Source of the DNA: Angomonas deanei
Taxonomy: Eukaryota > Euglenozoa > Kinetoplastea > Trypanosomatida > Trypanosomatidae
DNA length: 64,000 nt
Assembly (NCBI GenBank): GCA_903995115.1
Contig: LR877160.1
Span: forward strand, 248,001 to 312,000
Direction: 5' to 3'
Under the pieces are notes generated by a model. That model saw only the letters and a program-made list of their open reading frames with translations. It was not told the origin of the DNA and made no database searches. The position numbers and the translations under genes were made by a program. Shown here in pieces: positions 41,337 through 50,088 of the stretch (positions are counted from its first letter, which is position 1; every line of letters starts with the position of its first letter).

Positions 41337-42698
41337 ATGTACGACTATAATTACTATAACGGTAACTACGCCCCTTACAGCGGTGGTAGCAACCCCTCCT
41401 ACGGCACCTACCAGAAGAACAAGACCGGCAAAGGCTACAATGATCACTACTACACTCGCATGGTGATGTCCGAGAACGCCGCCCCCTACACTGGCCGACT
41501 GGCCGACGTCGCCCCTCGCAAGAACAGTCACCCCATCAGTTCCCATCACTCCAGCAATGCGACCAGTACCTCCAGTGGCTACACCCCAGCCCCCAAGGCG
41601 CGCGTCTTCACCCACAACCCCTATGCCTCCCTCTGCCCCACCTCCACCGACACCAGCACCACCTTTGACAGTCAGCCGATGGCACCGCTGGTGTACGCGG
41701 ACCCGCAGGTCTACGAGGACAACAACCTCCTCGCCAGCAACGTGACGGAGCAGTTCCTGGCCTGTGTGGGGTCCATCCCCACGACGGCCTGCACTCCTCG
41801 TGGCCGACACCTCCTCTCCTCCGTCCTCAGCATGCAGCACGTGGATAAGATCGACATGATCCTCCAGGAGTTGCTCCCCTGCCTCAACACCGTTATTCTT
41901 GATCCCAACGGATGCAACGTGGTGCGGCAGCTCCTTGTCTACCTGACGACGCCGCAGGTGGAAGTAGCGGTGGGGTACCTGCAGCGGGAGACCGTTCTTC
42001 AGATGGCCCTCGCCTCCCAGCACACCCGCCGCGTGTTGCAGACCATCTTTGAGCAGCACCGCAGCGAGGCCTTCACCCCGCTGGTGGCCGCCATGGCCGA
42101 GGACGCCGTCCAGCTCGCCTGCCACCAACAGGGCTGTATCGCGGTGATGCGTGTCATTGAACACGGCACCCCCTCCCAGAAGGAGCTGCTCACCCACGCC
42201 CTGCTACCGGCCCTTCCCTCCCTCACCATGGACCCCTACGGTAACTACGTCGTACAGTGCATTCTTCAGAATAGGGATAGTCACACCAACGTGGCGATGC
42301 TCTGTGCGGCCTACCGAGGGCACTGGGTGCGGCTGTGCTGCCACAAGTTCGCCTCCAACGTGATGGAAAAGGTCATTGGTCTACTCCCACCGGAGGAGCG
42401 CGCCATCACCATCGAGGATCTCGTCTTTAATGAAAAGAACCTGCACCGGCTGCTGCTCGATAGCTACGGCAACTTCGTCCTGCAGTCGATCGTCTCCTCC
42501 AGTCTGACCGCCGAGGAGCTGTGGCCGGTCTACCAGACCATCATGGATAGTATTCACCTCAGTCCGTATGGGAATAAGATTAACGCCAAACTTAGCGCCA
42601 AGTATAGAGAACTCATCGGCACGCCGGAGCCACGCCGGACGGGGAAGGAACGTCAGAATCATTATAATAATAATCAGAATGCCAGGCGGGAGCGATAA
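41337..42698 (+). CDS. PUF (Pumilio-type) RNA-binding protein
   Basis: 453 residues: a Tyr/Gly/Ser-rich N-terminus, then a Pumilio homology domain from about 130 to 430. At least seven repeats plus a C-terminal cap (SPYGNKINAK) can be seen. The three repeats before the cap carry YGNYVVQ, FASNVMEK and YGNFVLQ; by the PUF code (N/Q for U, S/E for G) they match Pumilio repeats 6-8 and predict binding to a UGU core. Earlier repeats are less regular. PUF proteins bind 3' UTRs and control mRNA decay or translation, which matters greatly where transcription is polycistronic. Confidence 0.92.
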   Translation: MYDYNYYNGNYAPYSGGSNPSYGTYQKNKTGKGYNDHYYTRMVMSENAAPYTGRLADVAPRKNSHPISSHHSSNATSTSSGYTPAPKARVFTHNPYASLCPTSTDTSTTFDSQPMAPLVYADPQVYEDNNLLASNVTEQFLACVGSIPTTACTPRGRHLLSSVLSMQHVDKIDMILQELLPCLNTVILDPNGCNVVRQLLVYLTTPQVEVAVGYLQRETVLQMALASQHTRRVLQTIFEQHRSEAFTPLVAAMAEDAVQLACHQQGCIAVMRVIEHGTPSQKELLTHALLPALPSLTMDPYGNYVVQCILQNRDSHTNVAMLCAAYRGHWVRLCCHKFASNVMEKVIGLLPPEERAITIEDLVFNEKNLHRLLLDSYGNFVLQSIVSSSLTAEELWPVYQTIMDSIHLSPYGNKINAKLSAKYRELIGTPEPRRTGKERQNHYNNNQNARRER

Positions 42699-43167
42699 GA
42701 AAAGTTAATCGTTTATCATCATAATAATATATAGTCCTGAATTTCATTTTTTTTTTTTCTTTTTGTACCCCCAAAAAAATATTCAAATGTCATTACTTTT
42801 TTTAAATTCTTTGTTTTCTATTTAGATATCTAGATGCATTTTATTGTTTTCTTTCCGTTTGGTGTTTTCCTAAAATAAAATAAATTAAAAAAAAAATGTG
42901 TTTCATAAAACAATCAAACATTTTTAAAAAATATATATAAAAAAGAAAAACGTAAATTGTATTATTACCCTTTTTGTTTTTGTACCTCTACCACTTTTTT
43001 TGATAAAGACTAAATTTCCCTTCCTATATGTAAAAAAAAAAACAAAAAAAAAATCTTTTTTGATTCTAGCGACATACTGTTACTAAATGCTTATCACACT
43101 TTCTCCACTTTTTTTTTTCAAGGTTGATTATTTTCATACCATTTTCTCAAAAAAACAGAAAAAAAAA
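42699..43167. other. Intergenic spacer
   Basis: No gene seen. Dense A and T runs. The pyrimidine tract at 43092-43119 followed by AG 43121-43122 is the likely acceptor for the next gene. Confidence 0.5.
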
Positions 43168-43815
43168 ATGCCCTCTATCAAGTGCAGTTGGTTAACCACC
43201 GACACCCCCACCTTCTATAAGGAAATTCAAATCATCGAGGAGCCCGCCGAGGCGCTCCAGGCCGCCGAGGTCAGCATGTCTCTCGCAGCAGAAAGTGTGT
43301 ACGACGCCAACAACGGCGATAAGCTCGAAAATCCCGAAACTGCTCCTTTTGTCGAGTTAGAGTTAAATGCTGCCATCACGGCGATTTGTATGACGTCCAA
43401 CGCCAAGTCGGTGGAAATTCAGAAACCGGATGGCACGCTGTTGGGCACCTTTCAGGCCAGCGCGGAGGTCAACGGGTGGTACCAGCACTTCTTGGTGAGC
43501 AACGCCGCCGCGGGGGAGCCGCTGCTGCCACCGGGGGTGCGCGTGTCCCTCAAATTTTTTGCGCGCCGACCACGGGAGTATATCAATATTGCCACGCTGT
43601 GTGTGGTGCATGGAGAGCCGCCCAAGTCGCCGCTGATGGAGACCGACGCGAAGGAGTTCCGCTCTCACAGCACGGAGGCACAATTGAAAAAACTGTACGA
43701 CGGGGTGAATCAACTCCAAAATCAATTGCTGAAGAATATGGAGATGGTGAACCGCCGTCTGGACCGTGTGGACGCGCGTCTGGATCAGATTGAAAACCGT
43801 ATAAATTCGAAATAA
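43168..43815 (+). CDS. Small protein with beta-rich body and C-terminal coiled coil
   Basis: 215 residues. Residues 1-160 alternate strands and turns (FVELELNAAITAICM, VEIQKPDGTLLGTF, INIATLCVVHGEP), like a jelly-roll or galactose-binding fold. The C-terminal 45 residues form a helix with repeated DRVDARLDQIENR-like heptads, suited to oligomerise. The plan recalls the animal PAAT/C10orf88 family, but that match is weak. ATG 43168 is used because upstream codons lie in the splice tract. Confidence 0.5.
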   Translation: MPSIKCSWLTTDTPTFYKEIQIIEEPAEALQAAEVSMSLAAESVYDANNGDKLENPETAPFVELELNAAITAICMTSNAKSVEIQKPDGTLLGTFQASAEVNGWYQHFLVSNAAAGEPLLPPGVRVSLKFFARRPREYINIATLCVVHGEPPKSPLMETDAKEFRSHSTEAQLKKLYDGVNQLQNQLLKNMEMVNRRLDRVDARLDQIENRINSK

Positions 43816-44434
43816 TAATAAATAAAGATCAGAAAAAAAAAAAAATGGGTATTTCTGTTCAGCGGTTAAAAATCGAGGAAAGCGGCTATTAACAAAAACA
43901 GCGATTCTTTGTTTCAGCTAACACCGACTGATGATGCTTTTTTTTCTTTTTTTTTTTTGATTCGCTCTGATTATTTTGGGAAGTTCTTTTTTTTTTTTTT
44001 TTACTTTTCGATTACTTTTTTTTTGTGTTATAGTTTCTGTTTCTTTTTTTTTTTTTTTGATATATCTCCCTGTTGTTTTTCTATTATGATTGGCACAAAA
44101 CATTATATATAACAAAAAAAAAAAAAATTCATCAATCTGCCAATTTCAAATAAATAAATAAAAATTAAAAAAATCCGATTTTTTTTTTTTTACGAAGTGT
44201 ATATCGAACAAGTATTCCTTCTTTTTTTAACAGCGCGACTGTAAAGAATGAAATACTCAGAAATGTGGCTCGCTTCAGTACAAGGTGTTTTCTTTTTATT
44301 ACCGTCATCTTCATGAAGCATTTATAGTATTTCTTCAACACTGATAGATCATTATTATTTTAATTTTCATCTCCCATATTACTTTTTTTTTTTTTTTTCA
44401 AAGATCATCCCCCATAAAAAAAAAAAAAAGAAAC
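43816..44434. other. Intergenic spacer
   Basis: 619 bases, no gene seen. Long T runs, a 10-bp palindrome CTTCATGAAG near 44309, and an 8-bp inverted repeat (GAAATACT near 44249, AGTATTTC near 44328) that could close a loop of about 70 bases. The 16-base T tract ending at 44399 and AG 44402-44403 are the probable acceptor for mL46. Confidence 0.5.
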
Positions 44435-45305
44435 ATGCACGCGCGGTTCGGTGCCTACCCCAAGGCCCTCACCATGAGCACCCGTGCCTTCCGCAGTCAG
44501 CACCGCACCCCCATCCTCCCTCAGCTAAAGGTGGAGGAGCCCACCACGGTAGAGCGGCTCTACGTCGGTTATGTCTTACAGCGAGGTCAGATCGTGAAGC
44601 ACAACCCGCACCCCCTAGAGACGGAGTTTGCCTACCTCCTAGAAAGGGAGCACCAGCGGTACAGCCGGCATGAGGCCAGTGAGTCCGCCACGCAGTTCCT
44701 CGCCGCAAGGGGACAAACGATGGACCTCTTGAACCGCAGCGATGTGAATCAAATCAAGGCCAACTTTTTTGGGTTAGAAATCTATCAAGATGCAATGAAG
44801 GTGGCGCTGCAGCGGTACAAGCCGGAGGACCGTGTCACCCCCGCCGATAAGTGGAACCCAGCGGCACTAGCGGAGGACGAGCCTCCTGTCCGCCATACTC
44901 TCCACCGCAAGCTGGAGGACTATCTCTACCTCATTGTACGAGGGGAGAAGAGCGGCCGGTGGATGGTGCCCTACACCGCCAGGAAGGAGGGCGAGTCCCT
45001 CCGCATGACGTGTGATCGTGCGATCAGCGTGCACCATGGAGAAGGGATTGACAGCTACACGTGGTCGAATGCCCCGCAGGCGACGATCCCATTTACCGAC
45101 GAACAAGGACAGGCGGCACGGCTGTTTCTGTACGTCAGCACGTACCTCTCCGGTCGGCCCAACTTTGACACGACGGAACCCAAAATTGAAAGACCACGCG
45201 TGGGTGTCACGGAGGGAGTTGTTGCAGTATAGTGATCAGTTTCATAGTAAGGCGCTGTTGGAGGCGCTGCGGGATATCACGGCGGATAGCACGTTTGAAT
45301 CGTGA
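44435..45305 (+). CDS. Mitochondrial large-subunit ribosomal protein mL46 (frame-split)
   Basis: Component of the mitochondrial ribosome with a NUDIX-like fold that has lost catalysis. RLYVGYVLQRGQIVKHNPHPLETE, then LHRKLEDYLYLIVRG and GRWMVPYTARKEGESLR match human MRPL46 in order. The frame that starts at 44435 stops at 45230-45232, yet the family's C-terminus (HAWVSRREL, then a final helix) is read in the next frame to 45305. The switch point is at about 45180-45200, at CCCAAAATTGAAAGACC, consistent with one extra base in an A run. Full length would be near 289 residues, as expected for the family. Confidence 0.78.
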
Positions 45306-45503
45306 GAGAGAGGAAATACTTTTTTTCTCGAAAAAAAAAAAAATTAGTAATTAAAGACGTTACTTGTCTTTCTACACATATAACATTACAATAAAAAAAA
45401 AAGCTCAAATCATTTTCCTAAAAAAAATGAAATGTCTTCTTAAAAAAAAACACCTCACATCTACAGAAAATACAATTCTTTCTTTCTTACCTTTCTCTTT
45501 CCT

Positions 45504-45505
45504 AG
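45504..45505 (+). promoter_or_regulatory. Predicted trans-splice acceptor
   Basis: AG ending CTTTCTCTTTCCTAG, 12 bases before ATG 45517. It removes the long upstream Lys-rich frame from the next gene. Confidence 0.65.
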
Positions 45506-45516
45506 CAAGTAGGGTC

Positions 45517-45993
45517 ATGTACATTCAAGACAGTCCTGTCGGCGGTGCCGTCATCCCTTTCAGCTACTCCGCCTCCAGTGACGGGATCAATTATTACAAT
45601 AACAATAATAATTATCATCCCCCAGCGCTGTCCACGCACCCACTCCCCACGCTCGCCAGCCGGGCCACCCTGGAGCAGGAGAGCAATCGTGTTTTAGGGC
45701 CGTACCTCTCCCAACTAGCGGACGTCACCTCCACCCACCACCGCCTCTGTGCCAACCTGCTGGAGTTACCCCCTCTGCGCAGCGGCAATCGTTATCTTAG
45801 ACTGGAGGATGGCCCTCGACGGGAGGAAATGCGGAACGGGGGAAAACAAAATAGACGTTCGGTGTTTTTTGTGGATGAGGTCGTAGGTAATAATAATTAT
45901 AATAATCCGGATATACTAACGACGCATGTCACACTGAGAGGAGGGGGCACTTGGCCCAAGTACTTCCTGCCTTCCATCGCGCAGGCCCGCTGA
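45517..45993 (+). CDS. Small protein with Asn/Tyr tract, unknown function
   Basis: 158 residues from ATG 45517. Has a short Asn run (INYYNNNNNYHPP), a helical centre (TLEQESNRVLGPYLSQLADV) and a C-terminus ending TWPKYFLPSIAQAR. Probably a small structural or mitochondrial protein; nothing recognisable. Confidence 0.45.
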   Translation: MYIQDSPVGGAVIPFSYSASSDGINYYNNNNNYHPPALSTHPLPTLASRATLEQESNRVLGPYLSQLADVTSTHHRLCANLLELPPLRSGNRYLRLEDGPRREEMRNGGKQNRRSVFFVDEVVGNNNYNNPDILTTHVTLRGGGTWPKYFLPSIAQAR

Positions 45994-46404
45994 AAAAAAA
46001 TGCCATTCATTTTTTATTATTATTTTTGTACAATCGTGTTAGAAAAACTTTTTTTTTCTATTTTGCTTATTTATTATTATCCATGATAATAGCAAATTTT
46101 TTTGTTGGATTTTCATTCATTCATGTATACTATATTTATACCATTTTTTTTTTTTTTTTGCTTTGTGATGACGATACTTTTCATTTGTTGTTGGCACTCT
46201 CTCCCATTTTTTATCTATCGGATATTACTATTATTTTACAGCTTCAATCCAGAAAGCAATCACGCATCCACTTCCTTCCCTCTCTCTTCTCTTTTTTCAG
46301 AGTAATAAAAAACTTTGTAGTGCACTTATATTCGTAAGAATATACACCTTATTATATATATATATATATTAATCACCCTAATATTATTTTTTAAAAGCAA
46401 AATC
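45994..46404. other. Intergenic spacer
   Basis: No gene seen. T runs, then the very clear tract CTTCCTTCCC...CTTTTTTCAG whose AG is 46299-46300, then a TA dinucleotide repeat near 46353-46371 inside the presumed 5' UTR of the PB1-WD40 gene. Confidence 0.55.
46299..46300 (+). promoter_or_regulatory. Predicted trans-splice acceptor
   Basis: AG at the end of a 29-base C/T tract (46270-46298), about 105 bases before ATG 46405. One of the clearest in the window. Confidence 0.65.
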
Positions 46405-48462
46405 ATGGCGGAAAAAGAAGAACTACGCTTCAAGATCAAAGGCAAGGCCATTGTGTACCAAGGCTACCCCGAGAACCGTGTCAAGGACTTGGTCGGTATC
46501 CTGGTCAAGATGAAGGTCTCCGACCAGGAGGCGGTGGATGCCTTCAACGAAAATATCGAAGGCTCGCAGTACTCCAGCGGTGACATTAAGGATATGCTGG
46601 ATAAGGCGACCAAGGCCAGGGAGGAGCGGAAGAAGAAGGAGGCAGCCCCCACCACACCCGACAAGAAGTCCAAGGAGGCCACCAAGGAGGCATTACAGAA
46701 GATCACCCTCATCTACCGCGGCCGTCAGTTCTCCTTCGAGGGCCTCCCTAGCTCCAAGAAGCACGCCGTCGTCCAGCTGCTGTGCAAGCAGGCGGATGTG
46801 ACCCCTGAAATAGCCGTAGAAACCTTCCGCACGAACCTCCCCGAGGAGTCGGCGACGGATGAGGAAATCTGGGCCATGGTAGAGGAGGCGAAGGCGGCCC
46901 GCGCGTCTCGCAAGGGGGGTGCTGCTCCCCCTGCGGCGGCGGCGGCTGCTACCACTTCTAGTGCCAAGAAGGAGCGGTCCGCGGAGAAGGCCGCCAAACC
47001 CGCCAACTCGAACTCGACGAGTCATGTTGATCCCGAGGGGGAGGACATGGTAGCCAAGTACACTGGTGTGTCCGCGGAGGAGCGCGACTCGATTGATAAG
47101 TTTATAGAACAGATTCTGAACGCCCCGCCAATGAAAATTGACGACCGCCTTCGTGAGAACCCCACCCTCGACCGTCAGGAGGACAACACCGAACTGTTGC
47201 TGACACAGCGCAATCAGGGAAAGATCGCTGTGTACTGCCAGGAAGGCAACCAGAGCGGCACCAAGCTCGTCCACGCCACCCCCACCATGTCCTTCGAGGA
47301 GTTCAGCTCCATTGTGGAGAAGAAGTTCGGTAAGAAGATGGCCCTCTCCTTCTACGAGGATGACGATATTATTGAAATGGACGATGACGACGTCTTTGCC
47401 ATGTTTCTGGAGATGTGCCAGGGTCCTGGTGGGAAGAAGCATAAGCTCATCTGCACCGACCCCGACTCCAAGCCCAAGGTGCACGAGGACAACATCACCG
47501 AGGAGAAGCCGGTGGAGAACGTGAAGGCGGCAGAGGACAAGGCGGCGAAAGCCTTCTCCAACGGCGAGCTCCTCGTCAAGGAGGAGAAGAGCTACACCGG
47601 TCATGCCGCCGCGGTGTACTGCTGTGCCTTCTCTCCGGATGGATTCTCCTTCGTCTCCGCCAGCCGTGACAAGACGGTGCGGGTGTGGGACACGCAGAAG
47701 GGCACCTGCTCCGTCATGAAGGGCGGCCACAATGACTACGTCCTCTCCTGCGACTTCTCTCCCAAGGGCAACCGCTGCTGCAGTTCCTCGGTGGATAAGA
47801 CCATTAAGGTATGGAACGTGACGACCTGCTCCAAGGTGGCGACGCTGAAGGCACACGACGACAAGGTGTACTGCGTGCAGTACAACCCTACTGGCGAGTA
47901 CATTGTCTCCGGCTCCTGCGATCACACCCTCCGTGTGTGGAACAGCGAGAGCTGCAGCAAGATTGTCACCCTCCGCGGTCACACCCTAGCCGTCTTCTCC
48001 TGTGGTTTCTCCAAGACCAACGGTAGCAAGTACGTCGTCTCCGGTAGCGATGACCGTCTCATTAAGATTTGGGACTGGAAGGCGGGGAAGGAAGTGAACT
48101 CGCTGGTAGGACACACCGGCACCGTCTGGTCGGTCTGCTTCTCCAACAATGACGACTACATTGTCAGCGCCTCCATGGACCACGAGCTGAAGCTCTGGGA
48201 TGCCAAGACCGGCCTCTGCACCCGCACCCTGCTGGGGCACAAGGTGCCGACGCACAACGCGCTCTTCTCCGCCGATGATAAGTATATCTTTTCCTGCGCG
48301 AGGGATAACTCAGTGATGGTGTGGCGTGTAGAGGACGGAGAGCGGGTAGAGACGATCACGGGTCATAAGGATACCGTCTACCACATTGAGCTGATGGAGA
48401 ACAAGTTGCTGACCGCGTCGATGGATAAGACGTTGAAATTATATAATATTGGCAGACAGTAA
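46405..48462 (+). CDS. Duplicated N-module, PB1-like and WD40-repeat protein
   Basis: 685 residues. Two copies of a 65-residue module open the protein: residues about 8-75 (KGKAIVYQGYP...DAFNENIEG) and 97-170 (YRGRQFSFEGLP...ETFRTNLPE) align throughout. A PB1-like domain follows (about 275-350) with an acidic OPCA-type stretch, FYEDDDIIEMDDDDVFAMF. Seven WD40 repeats fill 390-685, each with clear GH and WD pairs (VRVWDTQKG, IKVWNVTT, LRVWNSES, IKIWDWKA, LKLWDAKT). A scaffold is likely. I know no named protein with this order. Confidence 0.82.
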   Translation: MAEKEELRFKIKGKAIVYQGYPENRVKDLVGILVKMKVSDQEAVDAFNENIEGSQYSSGDIKDMLDKATKAREERKKKEAAPTTPDKKSKEATKEALQKITLIYRGRQFSFEGLPSSKKHAVVQLLCKQADVTPEIAVETFRTNLPEESATDEEIWAMVEEAKAARASRKGGAAPPAAAAAATTSSAKKERSAEKAAKPANSNSTSHVDPEGEDMVAKYTGVSAEERDSIDKFIEQILNAPPMKIDDRLRENPTLDRQEDNTELLLTQRNQGKIAVYCQEGNQSGTKLVHATPTMSFEEFSSIVEKKFGKKMALSFYEDDDIIEMDDDDVFAMFLEMCQGPGGKKHKLICTDPDSKPKVHEDNITEEKPVENVKAAEDKAAKAFSNGELLVKEEKSYTGHAAAVYCCAFSPDGFSFVSASRDKTVRVWDTQKGTCSVMKGGHNDYVLSCDFSPKGNRCCSSSVDKTIKVWNVTTCSKVATLKAHDDKVYCVQYNPTGEYIVSGSCDHTLRVWNSESCSKIVTLRGHTLAVFSCGFSKTNGSKYVVSGSDDRLIKIWDWKAGKEVNSLVGHTGTVWSVCFSNNDDYIVSASMDHELKLWDAKTGLCTRTLLGHKVPTHNALFSADDKYIFSCARDNSVMVWRVEDGERVETITGHKDTVYHIELMENKLLTASMDKTLKLYNIGRQ

Positions 48463-48494
48463 GAAAGCGTGGGAATAAAAAAAGAAAAAAAGGG

Positions 48495-48518
48495 ATAGCG
48501 GAACATGCTTTACGCTAT
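48495..48518 (+). other. Hairpin in 3' UTR of PB1-WD40 gene
   Basis: ATAGCG, 12-base loop, CGCTAT, followed by a T-rich stretch. Six pairs only, so it could be chance. Confidence 0.4.
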
Positions 48519-49008
48519 TCTTTTTTATTTTGTTTTTCTATTTAGCTCCTTTCTTTACTTTTTGTCTAACAAGTAGATCCCTTTTTTTGTGTTTTTGTTA
48601 TTTTTCATCGTTGTATACGCAGAAAGCCTTAAATAAAAAGACAGAAATCCAACAGCTAATTTTTGTATCGCAATAAATTTTTTTTAACTCTCATCATTTT
48701 TTTTTTTTTTTTGTCATCATTTCATTTCTTGGCGATAAACCTCACATGTTTGATTGTTGTACCGTAGATGAGGATTTTTTTTTTTAGAAATGATTTTTTT
48801 TATTATTATAATTAGAAGTTAGTGGAGAGGAAAAAAAAAATGAATAAGCAAGCGCAAATATGATTTTACTAATAATATAATCAAAATATAATAAAAAAAG
48901 CAATAAGTGGTGTACACTTGAAACTAATAAAAAAAAAAAAATGGAATGAATGATTCTCCCATAAAAATAACAAGCCGTATGTTATTATTCTTTCTCTCTT
49001 ACTTCTAT

Positions 49009-49010
49009 AG
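49009..49010 (+). promoter_or_regulatory. Predicted trans-splice acceptor
   Basis: AG at the end of a C/T-rich tract (48988-49008). It excludes the in-frame ATG at 48946 and makes ATG 49036 the start of the dioxygenase. Confidence 0.65.
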
Positions 49011-49035
49011 TTTTTCAAAAATAATAAATAAAAAC

Positions 49036-49875
49036 ATGTCTCTTCTAGCGTTACGAAAAGCCCTCAGCACCTTCTCCAAAACCAACGCCGCCCCCGCGGT
49101 GGAGCTCTTCCGTCAGCTCACCCCCGCCGACCTGGGGTACTACGTCTCCGACGATGCCGCGATGGAGTACATGCAGTCCCCCCAGTCCTTCCCCATCCTC
49201 TCCCACGGCTTCAAGCTGGGCACGGCGCTGCGGCAGGAGCTGCTCCGGCCGGGGGAGGAGCACCACTCGCCCATGATCTGGATGAATAGTCAGCGAGACC
49301 GGATTGGCTGTTCCACCCTGTATGAGGATGAGCAGGTGACGCTGTGTTGGTTTGTGGTGCCCCCGCGGCATACGCTAGGACTACACGACCACCCTACCAT
49401 GACGGTGTGGCAGCGGGTCCTGTTTGGGCGGCTGCAGGTCACGGCGATGGACTTTGAGGGGCCACCCCCTACCGTCTCTGAGATACAACACTGCAAGGAT
49501 GCTTTTCCAGGGGTGGTCCGTCATACCGGAGAGGTCTCCAGTGAGAACAGTGGACTCCTGCACTTCACCCCAGAGAGTGGCGGCGGTGTGCTCCACGAGC
49601 TGACCAACCCTCATGACACCGAGCCAGCGCTCTTTATCGATATTATTGCACCCCCGTACTATCGGGAGAAGGATGACCTCCCGTGCACGTACTACATTGC
49701 GGAAAAGCGAACGGAGGAGAATGAGAAAAATGGGAAAAAGGAAAAAGAGTTTAACTTATCCAATGTGGACAGTGGTCTGGTAGAACCGTTGGTGGTGGGA
49801 GACAAGGTGCGGCTGGTGCCTCGCCGGAACTATGGTGGGCCAGCACTGCAGGCGTTCGTGCACCTCCAGGATTGA
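49036..49875 (+). CDS. PCO/ADO-family thiol dioxygenase
   Basis: 279 residues. Members oxidise cysteamine or N-terminal cysteines using iron and O2, and act as oxygen sensors in plants and animals. LGLHDHPTMTVWQRVLFGRL carries the two N-terminal iron-binding histidines in the HxH spacing and the typical MTV-x-x-x-LxG strand. A later His in the cupin (GVLHELTNPH) is the likely third ligand. The start MSLLALRKALSTFSKTN is amphipathic and basic, as in mitochondrial targeting. Whether the substrate is a protein N-end or free cysteamine cannot be told. Confidence 0.83.
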   Translation: MSLLALRKALSTFSKTNAAPAVELFRQLTPADLGYYVSDDAAMEYMQSPQSFPILSHGFKLGTALRQELLRPGEEHHSPMIWMNSQRDRIGCSTLYEDEQVTLCWFVVPPRHTLGLHDHPTMTVWQRVLFGRLQVTAMDFEGPPPTVSEIQHCKDAFPGVVRHTGEVSSENSGLLHFTPESGGGVLHELTNPHDTEPALFIDIIAPPYYREKDDLPCTYYIAEKRTEENEKNGKKEKEFNLSNVDSGLVEPLVVGDKVRLVPRRNYGGPALQAFVHLQD

Positions 49876-50088
49876 GGGAGGGGTGCGCATCACAAGATAT
49901 CGGGAAAAAAAACGCATCAAAAGGAAAACATTTTCACAAAAATCTATTAGACAACCCATACTATTTTGTTTTGGGTTTGTTTTCATTTTTCATTGTTTGG
50001 AAACTAGAGTTGACATTTTTTTTCTATCACTTTGTTTTTATTCTTATCTAGAGCACACATAATTTAAGTCAAAAACCAATATCAAAAA

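Larger units (their letters stand above)
48463..49035. other. Intergenic spacer with hairpin
   Basis: No gene seen. A stem ATAGCG/CGCTAT (48495-48518, 12-base loop) lies 33 bases after the WD40 stop codon. The rest is T- and A-rich; the tract CTTTCTCTCTTACTTCTATAG ends in AG 49009-49010. Confidence 0.5.

Noticed and set aside
43926-43970. Box C/D snoRNA-like TGATGAT and CTGA pair
   Set aside because: The intervening sequence is a T homopolymer and there is no terminal stem, so chance is the better reading.
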